In this document: positions 1 through 12,749 of the stretch, piece by piece
How positions within the stretch are numbered: position 1 is the stretch's first letter
Layout of the letters: every line of letters begins with the position of its first letter
Assembly (NCBI GenBank): GCA_025403435.1
Contig: CM046350.1
Location: 13,917,612-13,981,611 of the forward strand
Length of the DNA: 64,000 bases
Direction: 5' to 3'
DNA from: Artocarpus heterophyllus
Taxonomy: Eukaryota > Streptophyta > Magnoliopsida > Rosales > Moraceae
Position numbers and translations under genes: made by a program
The notes under the pieces: model-generated
Seen by the model: the letters and a program-made list of their open reading frames with translations, nothing else
Told to the model about the DNA's origin: nothing
The model's database searches: none

Positions 1-174
1 TTCATCATAACTTCCTAAAAGACAAGAACCTTAAAACCCTTTGCCTCTCAGCCACCTTCAAACAAAAAACAAAACAAAAACACAGAGTTCAGTTCATTCA
101 TCTCTGTCCTTCAAACCCCTCTTAATCTCTCCGTCTTCTGATCTTAATTCAATCCCAATCTGAAAAACCAAAAA

Positions 175-630
175 ATGTCTCGAAAACCCATTTCTTTTCT
201 CGCTCTCTCTCTTCTCTCTTTTCTTCTTCTTCTTCAACCTTTGGGTTCAACTTCATCTCTCCACAACCTCCTTCAAAGCCATGGCTTACCAGCGGGTCTC
301 TTCCCCGACAACGTGAAGTCGTACGATCTTGACCACCTCGGACGTCTCGAAGTTCACCTGGAATGGCCGTGTCTGTCGAAGTTCGAGACCAGAGTTTACT
401 ACGAAAGTGTGGTCAGAGCAAATCTGACGTTTGGTGGGCTTAGTGGTCTCCAAGGCATGTCTCAGGAAGAGCTCTTTCTCTGGCTCCCGGTCAAGGGCAT
501 ATCTGTAAACGACCCGTCATCTGGTCTTATTTTGTTTGATATTGGTGTTGCCCATAAACAGCTTTCCCTTTCTCTCTTTGAAGACCCTCCTGTTTGCAGG
601 CCTCAAGGTCCTAAATTTTCTCTTCAATAA
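175..630 (+). CDS. DUF538 family secreted protein
   Basis: A 151-residue protein with a hydrophobic N-terminal signal peptide (about residues 1-26, rich in Leu/Ser). The DUF538 pattern follows: GLPAGLFP at 37-44, the WPC motif at 64-66, FLWLPV at 101-106, and a closing LILFDIGVAHKQL stretch. DUF538 proteins are small plant proteins of about 150-180 residues, usually secreted; some are stress-induced, and their biochemical role is not established. The ATG lies after a CT-rich leader typical of plant 5' UTRs, and the reading frame is complete without an intron. The signal peptide suggests an apoplastic or endomembrane location. The family call is firm; the function is unknown. Confidence 0.88.
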   Translation: MSRKPISFLALSLLSFLLLLQPLGSTSSLHNLLQSHGLPAGLFPDNVKSYDLDHLGRLEVHLEWPCLSKFETRVYYESVVRANLTFGGLSGLQGMSQEELFLWLPVKGISVNDPSSGLILFDIGVAHKQLSLSLFEDPPVCRPQGPKFSLQ

Positions 631-1394
631 ATACACTTTTTGGATTTGTCCTCTTTTTTTATTATTTATGGGAAATTTCTGTTTGGATTTCTGCTATTGT
701 AGGATTTTTTTCAATCTTCTATTTTTTTTTTTTTAAAAAAATCTCTTAGTGTTATGGCATGTGAAATTAAACTGAAATGTTAAACTTGGAATGTAGGGAT
801 GACGAGGAAGACGGGGGCTTTTCAAGCTTGGAGATGAAAGTTAAAACCTTTCAGCTAAAAGATATTGTTCTGTTCCTTTATGCTCTTTATTTTTTCCCCT
901 CTTGGAGATTTATGTTTTTTTTTTTTTTTTTAATTTGATTGAGTAAATATGCTTTGTTGTTCTTTGAAGCTATCGGAATAGTGGAAATGTATAAATCGGT
1001 ATAAGGTTTTGGAATCGAACTTTGGCATTCTTGGGCTCTTGATATTGCGTTTGGAACTTATCTTGGAATGCTCAACTTCTTTTTTTTTTTTTTTTTGTGT
1101 TTGGAATTCGAATGCTCTACTTAAATTTCAAAGAGTCATGTTCTTTTTATGATCCTATTTTTTATCTCAAAATTTAGATCCGTGACTATAAGTGATACGA
1201 AATATAATTAGTGGATATGATGGATTTGGCCTACAGAATTCAGGCATGATCCATTTCGTTGCCAAGTTTTTAACTTCTCAGTTGATATCTCATGATAAAG
1301 TTCTAACCAAAGAAAGTACTAATTTTTAACACTCCTACAATCTTGAACATATTCTGCTTGAATCATTCTTAGTCAATGCATGTGCCTTTGAATA
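631..1394. other. 3' UTR and intergenic spacer
   Basis: T-rich downstream sequence of the DUF538 gene with several long T runs (about 720-735, 915-932, 1079-1096). No coding signal or repeat is recognised before the last exon of the convergent bHLH gene. Confidence 0.5.
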
Positions 1395-2317
1395 TTATAT
1401 CTCTAGCAAAAAATGCTTGATTTCTTCAACTGAAAGCTTTTCACAAGAAACTACCTGAAATAACAAATTTTAAGTCAAACTTTGGATGAAGATATTAACC
1501 AGTATACAATTAGGCTAAGCAAGAAAATGAGTAGAGGAAATTTCAAATGACTGCACCTATTTCTTACCTCGAGACAGGATGTAACAAGCATGGCTTCATT
1601 GATGGTAGTTAAACTGGTATCGGTGAGTTCAAAGCCGAAAGCAGTCACCGCCTCCATAAATTTAGTAAACCCGCCTAGTTTCTTCCCGAATATCGCCTTT
1701 ATCCAGAATTTGTTCTCATGGATTTGTCTCACAGTAATATCTGGCTATAGACATCAATAGCGACACTAAGTTAAAGGGCTGAATTGTCAAGAGACAATAT
1801 ATCCATGGTAACCTTGTCAAATTAGTTGTTAGAACCTGAATTCCAAGTGAGTTCATCTCTTCTGCGGTATGGTATTCTTCTTTCCTTGAATCATTGCCTT
1901 CCACCGACGAGGCGTCCACATCCCAAAGCTGGTCCTTAAGATGGTCCACAGTCTGCTGAAGCGTTTTAATGTGAGCGATTGCGTCTTCAACAATGGTTGC
2001 TTTCTTCATCTAGAACAAGCTCCAATAACACAAAACAACATAAACGTTTTAGAGGAAAAAATGAGCAATGAGAGTGGAAAGGCAAAGGAAAAAAGAAAAA
2101 AAAAAAAAAGGTTTGGTGTGGTTACATTTGTAATTTGAGGGACCACTCCACGCAGTTCCATCATCCTGTCGTGAAGCCTCTGCCTCCTCCTCCGCTCGGC
2201 CTCAAGGTTCTTGGACATACAAGGTCCGTTCTTGTTGTTCCGTCTCTTACGACTGTTGATCCTTCCTTGTTCGCTAATGCGCAATTCATCCATAGCAGAG
2301 CCTACAAATTGATCCAT
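1395..2317 (-). CDS. DYT1: bHLH transcription factor, DYT1-like (four exons)
   Basis: Four exons on the minus strand join in frame, all introns in phase 0: 2317-2126, 2009-1836, 1744-1568 and 1454-1395 (stop TAA). Each has GT donors and AG acceptors. The product is 200 residues. The basic region SKNLEAERRRRQRL (35-48) keeps the Glu and Arg residues that contact E-boxes. The helix-loop-helix is split by intron 1 after QITN (61-64) and continues at KKATIVEDAI. The C-terminal half (about 123-200, including NKFWIKAI and GGFTKFMEAV) has the ACT-like region of DYSFUNCTIONAL TAPETUM1. Arabidopsis DYT1 is about 207 residues, so length and layout agree. DYT1 is a nuclear regulator of tapetum development that acts upstream of other anther factors. 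Assignment to DYT1 rather than a close bHLH relative is inferred from the C-terminus and length. Confidence 0.8.
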
Positions 2318-2422
2318 GCTGCAGAGACTTTTAGTTAATTTGTGTCAAGGGGGAATAGAATAAGAGAAGAGTGCCCTTGCAATGTTATGTTAGTGTCCCA
2401 TTTCAGGTGGTTGATATACCTG

Positions 2423-2430
2423 TATATATA
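2423..2430 (-). promoter_or_regulatory. putative TATA box of the bHLH gene
   Basis: TATATATA on the minus strand about 105 bp upstream of the bHLH ATG, a plausible core-promoter position with a short 5' UTR. No other core element was seen. Confidence 0.4.
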
Positions 2431-4435
2431 TCTGGTGGTCACAAGGGCAACATGTCCTTTCGTGTGTGCATGAGAGAGAGGCTGTTGAGATGCTTTGGTT
2501 ATGATTTTGATGCTAGGCACGCTTCAAAACCCAACTAACTTTGGCAAGAGAGAGAGAAGTTCCATGCCATTCGGTTTTACTTATATATAATATACATACA
2601 TACATACACATACACATACTCATATACATATACATATACATATATATTTATGGTTTTGATGTATTTTTTGAGCCTCAATTATCCTTTTTGGTGTGGAATT
2701 ATGTGAGGCAAAGAATGTTATAGCTTAAAGGCACTTTAGAATACAAAATCAATGGATAGTTAAGACACTAATTCTAAATTCCCTAAGCAAAATGCATGGG
2801 GCTCGAGATTTGTGCTATTGATGATGATGATGATTATTATTATTATTATATTTTGGCAATGTACCTTTTGCACTTATGAATCTGTAGCAAATTATCTCCA
2901 TTGATAGCAATTTTAGTTTTTTGAATAAAATTTTACATGGATCGTTAGTTAAGAGTTTTAAAGTTTACTTTTTTTTTTTTTTTTTTACATAAATGTAACC
3001 CAATTTTATATTGCAAATCAAAGTTAACTCAAAATTTTAAATTCTGATAAAAGCTTAATTAAAGATATTAATCACATTAAATTCAGGTTAAAAAATAAAA
3101 ATGACGAACTATTGACTTTTGTCAATAATAAACTATTTATGTGCAAATTATATGTTAATTTCAGTAAAAAAAAAAATAGATTTGTAAGTTCAAGGGAAAC
3201 TTACTAAAATTAAAAATTTAGAAAGTAAATTATAAATGTACCATAAGTTCAAGATCAAGAGTGCCAAACACCATTGTTGTTGTTATTATTATAATTATTA
3301 TTAGCTTTTATGGTGGTTGTACAAATGAGTGAGGTTTGCTAGGGCAGATATATTCCTGCAAAGTACAATTAAATTGTTAGGCAATGCCCAAGATGTGGTA
3401 TGCTATCCCCAGGAAGCCTTGAACCTTAAGGAGAATAGTTGTTCTCTCATTTTTTTCGGACCACAAGCAGCCAGTCTCTAGTGATGGTCTAAACAATCAT
3501 CAATTGGTCGTTGTGGGCACTGTACATTAGGAAGTCCTAGTGATGCATATTCTTCTTCTTTTTTTATTGACATATTAATTATGATCTTTCATCAAGGATC
3601 GAGGGAGCTAGAAAATTTTCAAAGGACCATGGTTAAATTTATTCTTTAAAAGGTTGAGTTAAATTAAAATTTCAAATTAAATGATTGTATAATGAACACT
3701 AAAATCTAAAAATATACTTTTTCTAGGAAACTAAAAATCTCATAAATATTTTTTCCTTACTGTTTATATTTATTTTTTTGTTTTTTTAGTCTGTACGTAT
3801 CTTTTATTTATTTATTTATCTAGCCAAATATATAAACTTAAATGGATTTGTATCCTAACTTTGGTTTATTTGATTTTTTATATAGTTAAGAGTGTAAAAT
3901 ATACGCTCTTAAAAATTTGGAAGCATGTCAAAATAAGATACATAGTCGGCAGGCACATTTATGAATGGTAAAGTGAATGATCATTTGATCCGTGATTTAA
4001 TTTTATGAGCAAAATTTTTTTAAATTTATGTTTGAGGACAATGAGGGTTCAAAATGTTTAAGTTAATAGTTCTAAAAAAAATGTTTAAGTTTGTTAAATT
4101 CATCTGGAATATATGGATCCTTGTCGGTAAGACGAAAATAAAAAGAAATGATAAAAATATATAATTTACGTAAGAAAAATAGAGAACAAGGAGAACGCCA
4201 TTCTTTTTTGGGGAATTTTTACAAGTTTCATCTTTTAAGATTTACTTTTTATAAATAGCATATATTTTTATCTATGTCATAATTTAACATGTAATATAAA
4301 TGATAGTATGTTGTAACTTATTTTAAGTATGACATGAATAAACATAACTTTTAAAAATATGACATAAGATGTTATTTTCTCTTCTTTTATTTTTTTTTTT
4401 TGAATGGATTCCCTATATTAAAGGGATTAGAAATA

Positions 4436-4905
4436 GGGTATGTTTGGAATAGCTTGTACTTTTACTTTTAAGCAGTAGAAGAAAAAAAATACATAAGCTA
4501 AGGTTTATGGCTTTTTAATTAGGGTTTGGATAATACATGAAAAAAATGTTTTTTAATTTTAGAATAGCTTTTGAACCTATTTGGTTACATAAGCCAAAAG
4601 CTCTTATTTGATATAAATAGTATAATTCAAAGGTATGGATGGAATTTTTAAATATAAGATCATGAGTGTAAATAAAAAAGTTTTTCATAGGTTTTTTTTT
4701 TATAAATTAAAATAAGAATAATAAGCTAAAAGCAGCTTAAAATAAGCCATTCCAAGTGGGCTTAAGCTGCCTTGGCTTGACTTGTCCAATAAGTACTTAT
4801 AAAAGCCACAAGCATTTTTTCGTAGGTCACTCAAACGGGCTCATAAGTAACTTTTGAATAAATTACGCCAAAAGCAGCTTAAAATAAACCATTCCAAACG
4901 GGCCA
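4436..4905. repeat. MITE-like element (hAT-like termini)
   Basis: The left edge has a GTTTGGAATAGCTT-type end, and the right edge carries the inverted form ending CCATTCCAAACGGGC. Inside are repeats of GCTTAAAATAAGCCATTCCA and AAAGCAGCTTAAAAT, typical of short non-autonomous DNA elements in plant spacers. No clear target duplication was found, so both borders and family are tentative. Confidence 0.4.
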
Positions 4906-5801
4906 CAAGTATTTTGAAGGACTTGAAATACCTTGCCCAATCTATTCTCTCATCTTTTATGTGTTATCAAACAATCATAGGTAAGTACCAAAAGCTCCCT
5001 CACTCATTCCCCTAACTTTACGTTTCCCTCTTACCAAACAGGCTTTAAAAATAAAAATCAACTTCGAAAAAAAAGACAAAGAAAAAAATAAGAGAAAAGG
5101 CTATAAACAAGGTAGGGGGGGAGCTATAAAAAGATGTCACAGCCATGAGGGTCTTAAAAGAATAATGTGAACCGAGCCGGGCTGCTAGAGAAAAAAAGAG
5201 TCATTCTAACCCCTATACGAACCTACCGACGGTATGTTTAACATTGAAATATGTTTGGCAAATTTTAAAGGCAAAGAACCATAAGCCCAGCCCATGGGTC
5301 GAAGACATAGGCCCGACTTGGTCCACGCACTGAGTCAAGAAGGCAAGCACAGGCTGAACTGTTTGGCCTGGTTCGTTTTGTCACCTACTCTCACCTAGAG
5401 TGTCATTGCCATCAAAATGTGAATTTTAAAAAGATTTTTACTTGTAAAACTTAAGTAGAAAATAACACAACAGTCGCTCCCTCAGTTTTCCTAAAAAAAA
5501 AAAATACTCTCTTTTATTTTATTTTATTTTATTTTTATATAGGAATAACAACGGTGTTTACAAAAAAAATACGTATTTTGACAAAATACAAAGATTTATG
5601 CTTTTTTTCTCTAAAAAAAAGGTTTATGGATTTTTTTATTTTTATTTTTATTTTTATTTTTATTGCCTTGGAATGCTAAGGATTTATGCAAGTAATTATT
5701 GCACCAGCCCCATCACTTCACGGTTGTGTCTAACTCATTTCTCTTCCAGCCCCAAAACCCTCCCAAAACCCCCAAAGCCCTAGACCACAAAGGCACAAAC
5801 A

Positions 5802-6941
5802 ATGTCGTTCTCTCAGCTCCTTCAACGCTCCTTCTCAACCTCCGCCCAGACTAATGGCGCCACCGTCATCAAGTCCTTCGCCACCCATCTCTACAAGGAA
5901 CGCAACCTCAAACGCCTCGTTGAGAAGTTCAAGAAGTCCTCCGAAGTCGACCGTTTCCGAACAAAAACTGGCATTTACGAAGATACCGTTCGCCGCCTCG
6001 CCGCCGCCAAACGCTTCAAATGGATCGAAGAGATCCTAGAGGACCAGAAGAAGTACAGCGATTTCTCCAAGGAAGGCTTTGCCGTCCGGCTCGTTTCTCT
6101 GTACGGGAAATCGGGCATGTTCGAGAATGCCCAGAAGGTGTTCGATGAAATGCCCACGAGGAACTGCCGACAGACAGTGCTGTCGTTTAATGCCCTTTTG
6201 GCTGCTTGCGTTAACTCGAGGAAGTTCGACTTGGTTGATGGGGTTTTCCGAGAGGTTCCGGCGAAGTTGGCCATTGAACCGGATTTGGTGTCATATAACA
6301 CACTCATCAAGGCGTTTTGCGAGATGGGTTCGCTGGATTCGGCGCTTTCCATGCTCGATGAAATGGAGACCAAGGGACTTACGCCTGATGTGATTTCGTT
6401 TAATACGCTTTTGAATGCATTTTATGGGAGTGATCGGTTTGCTGATGGTGATCGAATATGGTATCTGATGGAGAAGAAGTTTGTCGTTCCTGACATTAGG
6501 AGCTACAATGCCAAGTTGCTTGGATTGGCTTTCAATGGGAAAACAAATGAAGCTGTAGATTTGATTGGCGAAATGAGGGCTAAGGGGATCGAACCTGATG
6601 TGTTTAGCTTCAATTTGGTAATCGAAGGTTTTATTAAGGAGGGGAACTTGGAGGGAGCTAAGCAGTGGTACAGTGAACTGAGAACGAGCAAGTGTTTGCC
6701 GACTAAGACGACCTTTGAGAAACTTATTCCCTTTCTTCGTAAGCAGGGGGATTTGGAGCTTGCGTTTGAGCTTGCCCAGGAAGTTTTCACAAGGCGGTTC
6801 CTTCTAGATGTGGCATTGTTGCAGCGTGTAGTGGATGAGCTGGTCAAGGCGTCCAAGGTTGAGGAAGCAAAGAAGCTTGTGGAGCTTGGAAAGAATAATG
6901 ATTACCGTCGGTACCGCCTGAAGCTGCCTTCAGAGAACTAG
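5802..6941 (+). CDS. mitochondrial P-class PPR protein (At1g55890/At3g13160-like)
   Basis: A 379-residue intronless PPR protein. The N-terminus (MSFSQLLQRSFSTSAQTNGA) is Ser/Arg-rich like a mitochondrial presequence. About seven tandem 35-residue P-type repeats run from about 92 to 333; clear starts include SFNALL (128), SYNTLI (164), SFNTLL (199), SYNAKL (234) and SFNLVI (269). There is no E, DYW or SMR tail. Length and the C-terminal end resemble the Arabidopsis At1g55890 and At3g13160 proteins, which I recall as PPR subunits of the plant mitochondrial small ribosomal subunit. A mitoribosomal role is therefore likely but inferred from resemblance. The ATG lies 100 bp after a spacer change, and no alternative in-frame ATG lies upstream. 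Confidence 0.87.
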   Translation: MSFSQLLQRSFSTSAQTNGATVIKSFATHLYKERNLKRLVEKFKKSSEVDRFRTKTGIYEDTVRRLAAAKRFKWIEEILEDQKKYSDFSKEGFAVRLVSLYGKSGMFENAQKVFDEMPTRNCRQTVLSFNALLAACVNSRKFDLVDGVFREVPAKLAIEPDLVSYNTLIKAFCEMGSLDSALSMLDEMETKGLTPDVISFNTLLNAFYGSDRFADGDRIWYLMEKKFVVPDIRSYNAKLLGLAFNGKTNEAVDLIGEMRAKGIEPDVFSFNLVIEGFIKEGNLEGAKQWYSELRTSKCLPTKTTFEKLIPFLRKQGDLELAFELAQEVFTRRFLLDVALLQRVVDELVKASKVEEAKKLVELGKNNDYRRYRLKLPSEN

Positions 6942-9626
6942 TTCATGCTTTTACTGTGGTTCTCTTTCGTTGTAGGTTAAGTCCTTTGTGGTTTTAGATG
7001 CAAATTTTGAAGGAAAAAAAAAAAAAGATTCTTTTTTATTTCCCCCTTGTGTTGGGAGTTTGAATAATTCCCTAGTCCTTTTTTCCCCACAAAATGCCTC
7101 TGACAGGTACAGCAATGAAATTATCATTTTTGGCTTATCTTCTTCAAGTAATTTTAGTAATTTTATATTGTCTTCTCTTGCTGATAAGATTCATGATTTT
7201 CTCGTTACTTTTTCCGTGCTAGCACCTAACGTTTTTCTGAGGCAGAGAACTTGGTATGATCCCTCTGCATATATGTTGGAGGCCTATAACGACTTCTGTT
7301 TGTAATTTCTGGTTTGAGGTTTATTGCTGCTTAGAACTTTGCCGAAAGGGGACTATAATATTTGAACTGCTGTTTCTGAATTCTTATGTGAGAAAATCTG
7401 ATGTTAACCTTAAAGAGAAGACTACCATTACATTTTCTCTTTGGCTGTGGAAAAGTGGTGCTTATTTTGATTCTAGAGTGGGATTGCCTTTGTTTTTCAC
7501 GAACAGCAAATTCCAATTAGTTTCAAGCCATATGTTATTTTTAGCTTCTTTATAAACCACCCAAAACTTGTAACTGTAAGAAACCTTGGATACTTCATTC
7601 AAACGGGAGATGTGGGAAAATCACAATTCTCAGCATATACGTGGAAGAGAACAAATATTGGACTGTTTCATGCTCGAGTTGCACTTTGTGGACTTTTTAC
7701 TTTGTGAACATTCATCAAAGTGTTTGAAAAATATGGTTAGAACTAAAACTTTTGAACTAAAAACCGTAACATGTAAAAGCTTTACATTTTAACTCACTTT
7801 TTTCTAATTAATATAGTCTATAACATATGAGAACGTTATACTATAGCAACAAAAAATTTTGGTTAAAATTGATTTTGTCAAACATCATTAGCATTTTTTT
7901 TTTGTTTTTGTTCTTTGCTAAATAGCACCATTAGGATTGGCGTGTTGTTTGTTTTCGTCTTAATTCTTATGTAGGTTCTCCTCTATGAACGTAATTTTTG
8001 AGGAAGATGCATCAAAATATCCTACAGTCTTACTGTGTATCAACTTCGTTTTGAGGAAGATAAAGACAATTATTGGAATGCAGTGGACATATGGGAATCA
8101 TCCGCCTGAAAGGCCATACGATTACGGGTTTTGCTATAGAAAATAGAAAATATATATATGATCATGAAAAGGGGATACAAACTCCAATAATATAATGATA
8201 TAACTCCGGTGTTCATTTATTTGTTTTTTTCAATAATATCATCTAATATTAATTAAAATAATATGCCATACCGCTTGATTAAAATATCATGTCACTTGAA
8301 ATATTTTAATTGACATGTTATAATATTATTGTAACAATATAAGGGATAAGAAAAGAAGAACATATGAGCTAAAATTACAATGTACATGGAAAACTTTCAT
8401 TTACAAACAACCTTTTTCACTTGTGAACTCAAATAAAATGCTCAAGAGGATGGTACGTACCGAACATCTCAAACAGACATGCAAAGAGATACAACAAAGA
8501 TCGAGTGCACAAATAACTCATAGGTAGATCATTTATAATTTATGTAAATATTTGATCAATTAAATTCGAGTTTTTCATAGCAAGTAAGGTCCACAAAAAT
8601 GCCAAAAAAATCTAATGGACACAAAAAAAAAAAAAAAAAAAACCTAAAATTAAACAAATACAAAAATATGCGGTGCTAAAAGTCAATATTATTACAGTCG
8701 AAGCAAACAAAATAAAAAATAATGATGACAAAGCTTCTAGCCAACGAGAAAAGATCGGACATCAAATAAGGGGAAAAAATTGCTCACGTGCCACCGAACC
8801 AACACATGGGCACCAACCCGTGGCCCAACCTAACCACCCAATACGCACTATCTGAGATGAGATCTCTAGAGTTGGGATCTTGAAGAAGAAACACGCTTGG
8901 AAATCCGCCCAAAAACATCCTGCACCTCCACACCATTCTGTCTCTCATTTAGCACCTATGCCACTAAACAACAGAACTCTCCCACCACCATCTGCCTTAT
9001 CGTATGAGCCCGTGGACGAAAACAATAGTCTGGGAGATTGGCAACATGCTTAGAGAAAATGCTAACACTCTGGCAAAAATACACCTCTTTTCTTTCTTTC
9101 TTTTTTTCCTCTCCTTCGTAGGGCTAGCTACGTTTCTTGACTTTGGTATGACATTTATTCATCATGCATTAACATGATCTTAAAATGAAGATCATAGAAA
9201 GAACTCGTGAAAATCATAACCATATTTAGCTCATTTTGAAAAAGTCATTTCAAATCTATTGAATGGACCATTTCAATCATAGAATTCATATAATTACATT
9301 GACTATATTAGAAATGTGCATTCGTGAGGAGATTCATATTCTAAATTTTTAGTAGTTCACAATTTATTTATAAATTTTCAGAGATTTACATCCATAGAAT
9401 GATGCCTCTAAAGGGGGGAAAAAAGTGACTCCAAAAGGTCAAGTCAAAACTGGACCTCTTGAAAATCAATTTCTGAAATAGGCCATTTTAAGACCTTACC
9501 ATTAAAATTATGGGGGAAAATCCAAGCAATGAAAAAGAGTATCTATACTGGTAATCAAAACAGAAAAAACAAAAGGGACTAAATTCCACTAATAAGCCCA
9601 AAAATCAAGCATAGCATAATCTTAGT
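6942..9626. other. intergenic region
   Basis: 3' UTR of the PPR gene (about the first 600 bp) followed by AT-rich spacer with several poly-A and poly-T runs. No supported gene, RNA gene or bordered repeat was seen. Confidence 0.5.
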
Positions 9627-9920
9627 TTACATGGGTACACTTTCATAGAACATGAATTTCATATGCTGCTCAAGGCGTGGAAGGCGTTGGTTGTCATCGT
9701 AACTATACATCAATGGTACCAGCCTCGCAAGATTAAGAGAAGCCTTGACGAATGTCGACGGAAGTGGGTTTGGAGAGAGGCACAGCTCCTTGTTGAGGCA
9801 CTTCCAAGCATCCGAAATCTTTTCAATTAAGTTTGCTCTCGCCTCTTCAATGGAAGAGCCTTGTTTTTCCTTCATGTAGCACTCCACATATGATCCATCA
9901 TGCCCCTCTTAATTCTCATC

Positions 9921-12345
9921 CTATATTAATATGCATCTTTGTGCGTAAGCTATTTGAAATTGTTGCATAATTTCAACTTCAAAACTCTAACTGTTATAGT
10001 AGTATAAAACTCTTATATGTTACAGAACTTAGTGTTTAAGTTTGAATTTCAAATTTTAACCTGGTTCCCAAATACTCTAATCGTATATGTTGTATGTGGT
10101 ACTTTTCCTTGTTTCAGTGTTATTGGAATCTTTCATTTCATTTTCAAGGATGCAGCAAAAAATTTGAACTGCAATTGAATTAAACTAGGGTGTTTGGCAA
10201 GTGTGAATCGAACCATAGTTATGGTTCAAAATACTGTAATATGTAAGAGCTAATACATTGTAGTAACTTTTTGTTTTTTCTGTAATATATAAAAGCTTTA
10301 CACTATTTGATAACCACAACTATTATTCTAATCATGATTATCAAACACAATGAAATAAAACGTGAAAATACTTATGAAGTGTATATACTGTTCCTTATCC
10401 TTCCCAGCTTGGATGCATTAGCAAGTCATGCAGTACGTATGCGCATGAGGTATAATCCATATCATCCGGAATCATTCATCAAAAAAAAAAAGGGACAAAT
10501 TATCAAATGAGTCTGAACCGTGAGGTTTAGAATCATGCATCTCAGATCATATCATGTTCAGTAAAAAGTCAAGTCGTCAATTAAAATAGGGTTATTTATC
10601 TTTTTATGTGATGTATTTTAGGTTTATTCAAATACTACATGTTGAATTTTAGATCTCATCGAATTTATACTTTTATATTAGATTTAATACATAAATTTAT
10701 ATTTTTTCCCAATCAATATTCAAAATTGATATAAGAAATTAACCAAAATACCCTCAAATTAAAAAATAAGAGAATTTTACATATTTAAAAAACTTTATAC
10801 TAAGGTTTTCGACTTCAAAAATGTATAAAATACCCTCAAAAATACGTGTTTGGTATGTTTTTATTTTTGTTTTCTTTTTATTTTTTATAAGTTTTAACTT
10901 TTTTCTATTTTACTTAAAGATAATTTGGTCATTCTAAGGGTTAAAATCAACTATTGACTGAAGTAAAGTATAAATTTGTATATTAAATTTGATATAAAGA
11001 TATACATTTGATGAGATAAAAAACCAAATGTATAAGTTTTGAATTAATTTAAAATAAATAGCATAAAAAGATATATATCCCCTTAAAATATTACTATATC
11101 AATCAAAATATTTACTCTAATTATTTTAATTGATATAGTAAATTATTACTCACCGGATACAAAACAAAAATGTATAAGCTAAATCATTTTTGTTTTTGTA
11201 GTGATTATAGGCATAACTTAACAGTGAAACTATGTCAAACTCCTTCAAATTAAAGAGAAAAGATTTGAATCTCTTACCTCATATTTTAAAAAAAAAGAAA
11301 AAAGAAAAATCCTTTTTGCGAGATCTATGTATATGAGATCGACACTTGTCTTTATCTCTATGATAATTACTTTCAAGTATTATAAGAGAACAGAAGAAAA
11401 CGTGAGACAGTTATAAAAAAAAAAAGTTTTGAATCTCTTACCTCAGATTTAAAAAAAGAAAAATCTTTTTTGCGAGATCTATCTATATAAGATCTGACTT
11501 GTCTTGCATTTTGTGGCGGTTATATTATCTCTATGATAATTACTCTCAAGTAATATAAGAGGAAAAAAGAAAGAGCAGTTCTATATAACCTGATCAGGCG
11601 GTTACCTATGCCCACTCCTATGAGAGGCCTGAGTAACTGTTCGATCGGGCTCAAAAGAGTTTTTCAAAAAGAAAATATGAGACAGTTATCCTCACTATAA
11701 ATAGGTCATGACAAGACACATAAGTGTAAGGTCTTGTCCATGCAGTAAAGAGTCTGTTATGAATTATCATGATAACATCACAGAAATCCTTGCAGTGAAG
11801 AGAACAATTTGTATCACAAGAGCATCTTGTTTTAATCATTAAATTAATTTTTTAATGGTGCAACATGCACCTCGGAGGAGTTTTATTACGCTCTATAAAT
11901 TTTTATCCTGCATAATCGTAAAACAAATTGTTAAAAAAATTATTCGATGGTTAAAACAACATGCTTTACCAGTAATATAAAATTGCTTTCTCTACTATAA
12001 AAATTCTCTAACATCACTAATAATGTAGACTCTTTTAAGAGACTTTGACAGAAACCCTACCAATAGTGTACGTTTTAAAAGCATTAAATCTTATTAGAAT
12101 TATTTTTCTTATAAATATGACGGTTGTAAAAGAAACTCCTATTGTCAAATATCTTTTTCGCTTTTTACAAAATAATTAGAACTTTTTTATTTATTTATTT
12201 TTTCCAAGTAGCGCCATCGTGTGACTATCCCTGTGAACCACACCAAAAAAAAAAAAAAACCTAACATGTGTAAATAGGAACCAAAAAAAGTGTCAATTTG
12301 GTGATATCAATGTTAATTATATCTGATTAATGTTGGAGTATTTAC
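9921..12345. other. last intron of the TPS pseudogene
   Basis: A 2.4-kb AT-rich intron, unusually long for this gene family. It contains the tandem duplication at about 11258-11570. No other gene or full mobile element was recognised in it. Confidence 0.55.
11258..11570. repeat. two-copy tandem duplication (about 160 bp)
   Basis: Two neighbouring blocks share GAATCTCTTACCTCA, an A-rich stretch, TTTTTGCGAGATCTAT, CTCTATGATAATTACT and TCAAGTA(A/T)TATAAGAG in the same order. The first spans about 11266-11395 and the second about 11430-11565. The second has an extra short insert near TTGTGGCGGTTATA. Confidence 0.65.
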
Positions 12346-12749
12346 CTTGGCACTTCCCAGGTCATCCCAATGCCTGAGAATTGCTGCTGTGGAAGTTATA
12401 ATCGCAGGCATGTTGTCCACGAACTTCATTGTATCTTGGGTTATGCCTTTGACCTAACAGAAAGAATATGTGGACCAACACCACATGCACTCCTGAGCTA
12501 ACCACGCCATTGCTCAAATACTCTTCCGCCTTTGGGGCTTTCCCTGATGCAAACCATCTTGCTTCCACTAAAAACGCGCCGCACAAGTTCCCCCTCTGCA
12601 CCACACAGAGATTAATATTAATTATGACTAGTCGTGATAATATCTCACATCCCGACTTGTAAAAGTATGGTGATCCGAATTCAGTTTGGTCCAACCCGAA
12701 AGCTCGCGGTGCGACAAATTGTGGTAAAAAACAAAAGTAAGATTTTTTC

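Larger units (their letters stand above)
2318..5801. other. AT-rich intergenic region
   Basis: No gene is supported in this 3.5 kb. It holds a TACA/TATA-type microsatellite (about 2583-2648), a GAT/TAT trinucleotide run (about 2820-2850), many poly-A and poly-T runs, a TTTTA-type run just before 5665, and one MITE-like block (listed separately). The last 100 bases are the leader of the PPR gene. Confidence 0.5.
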
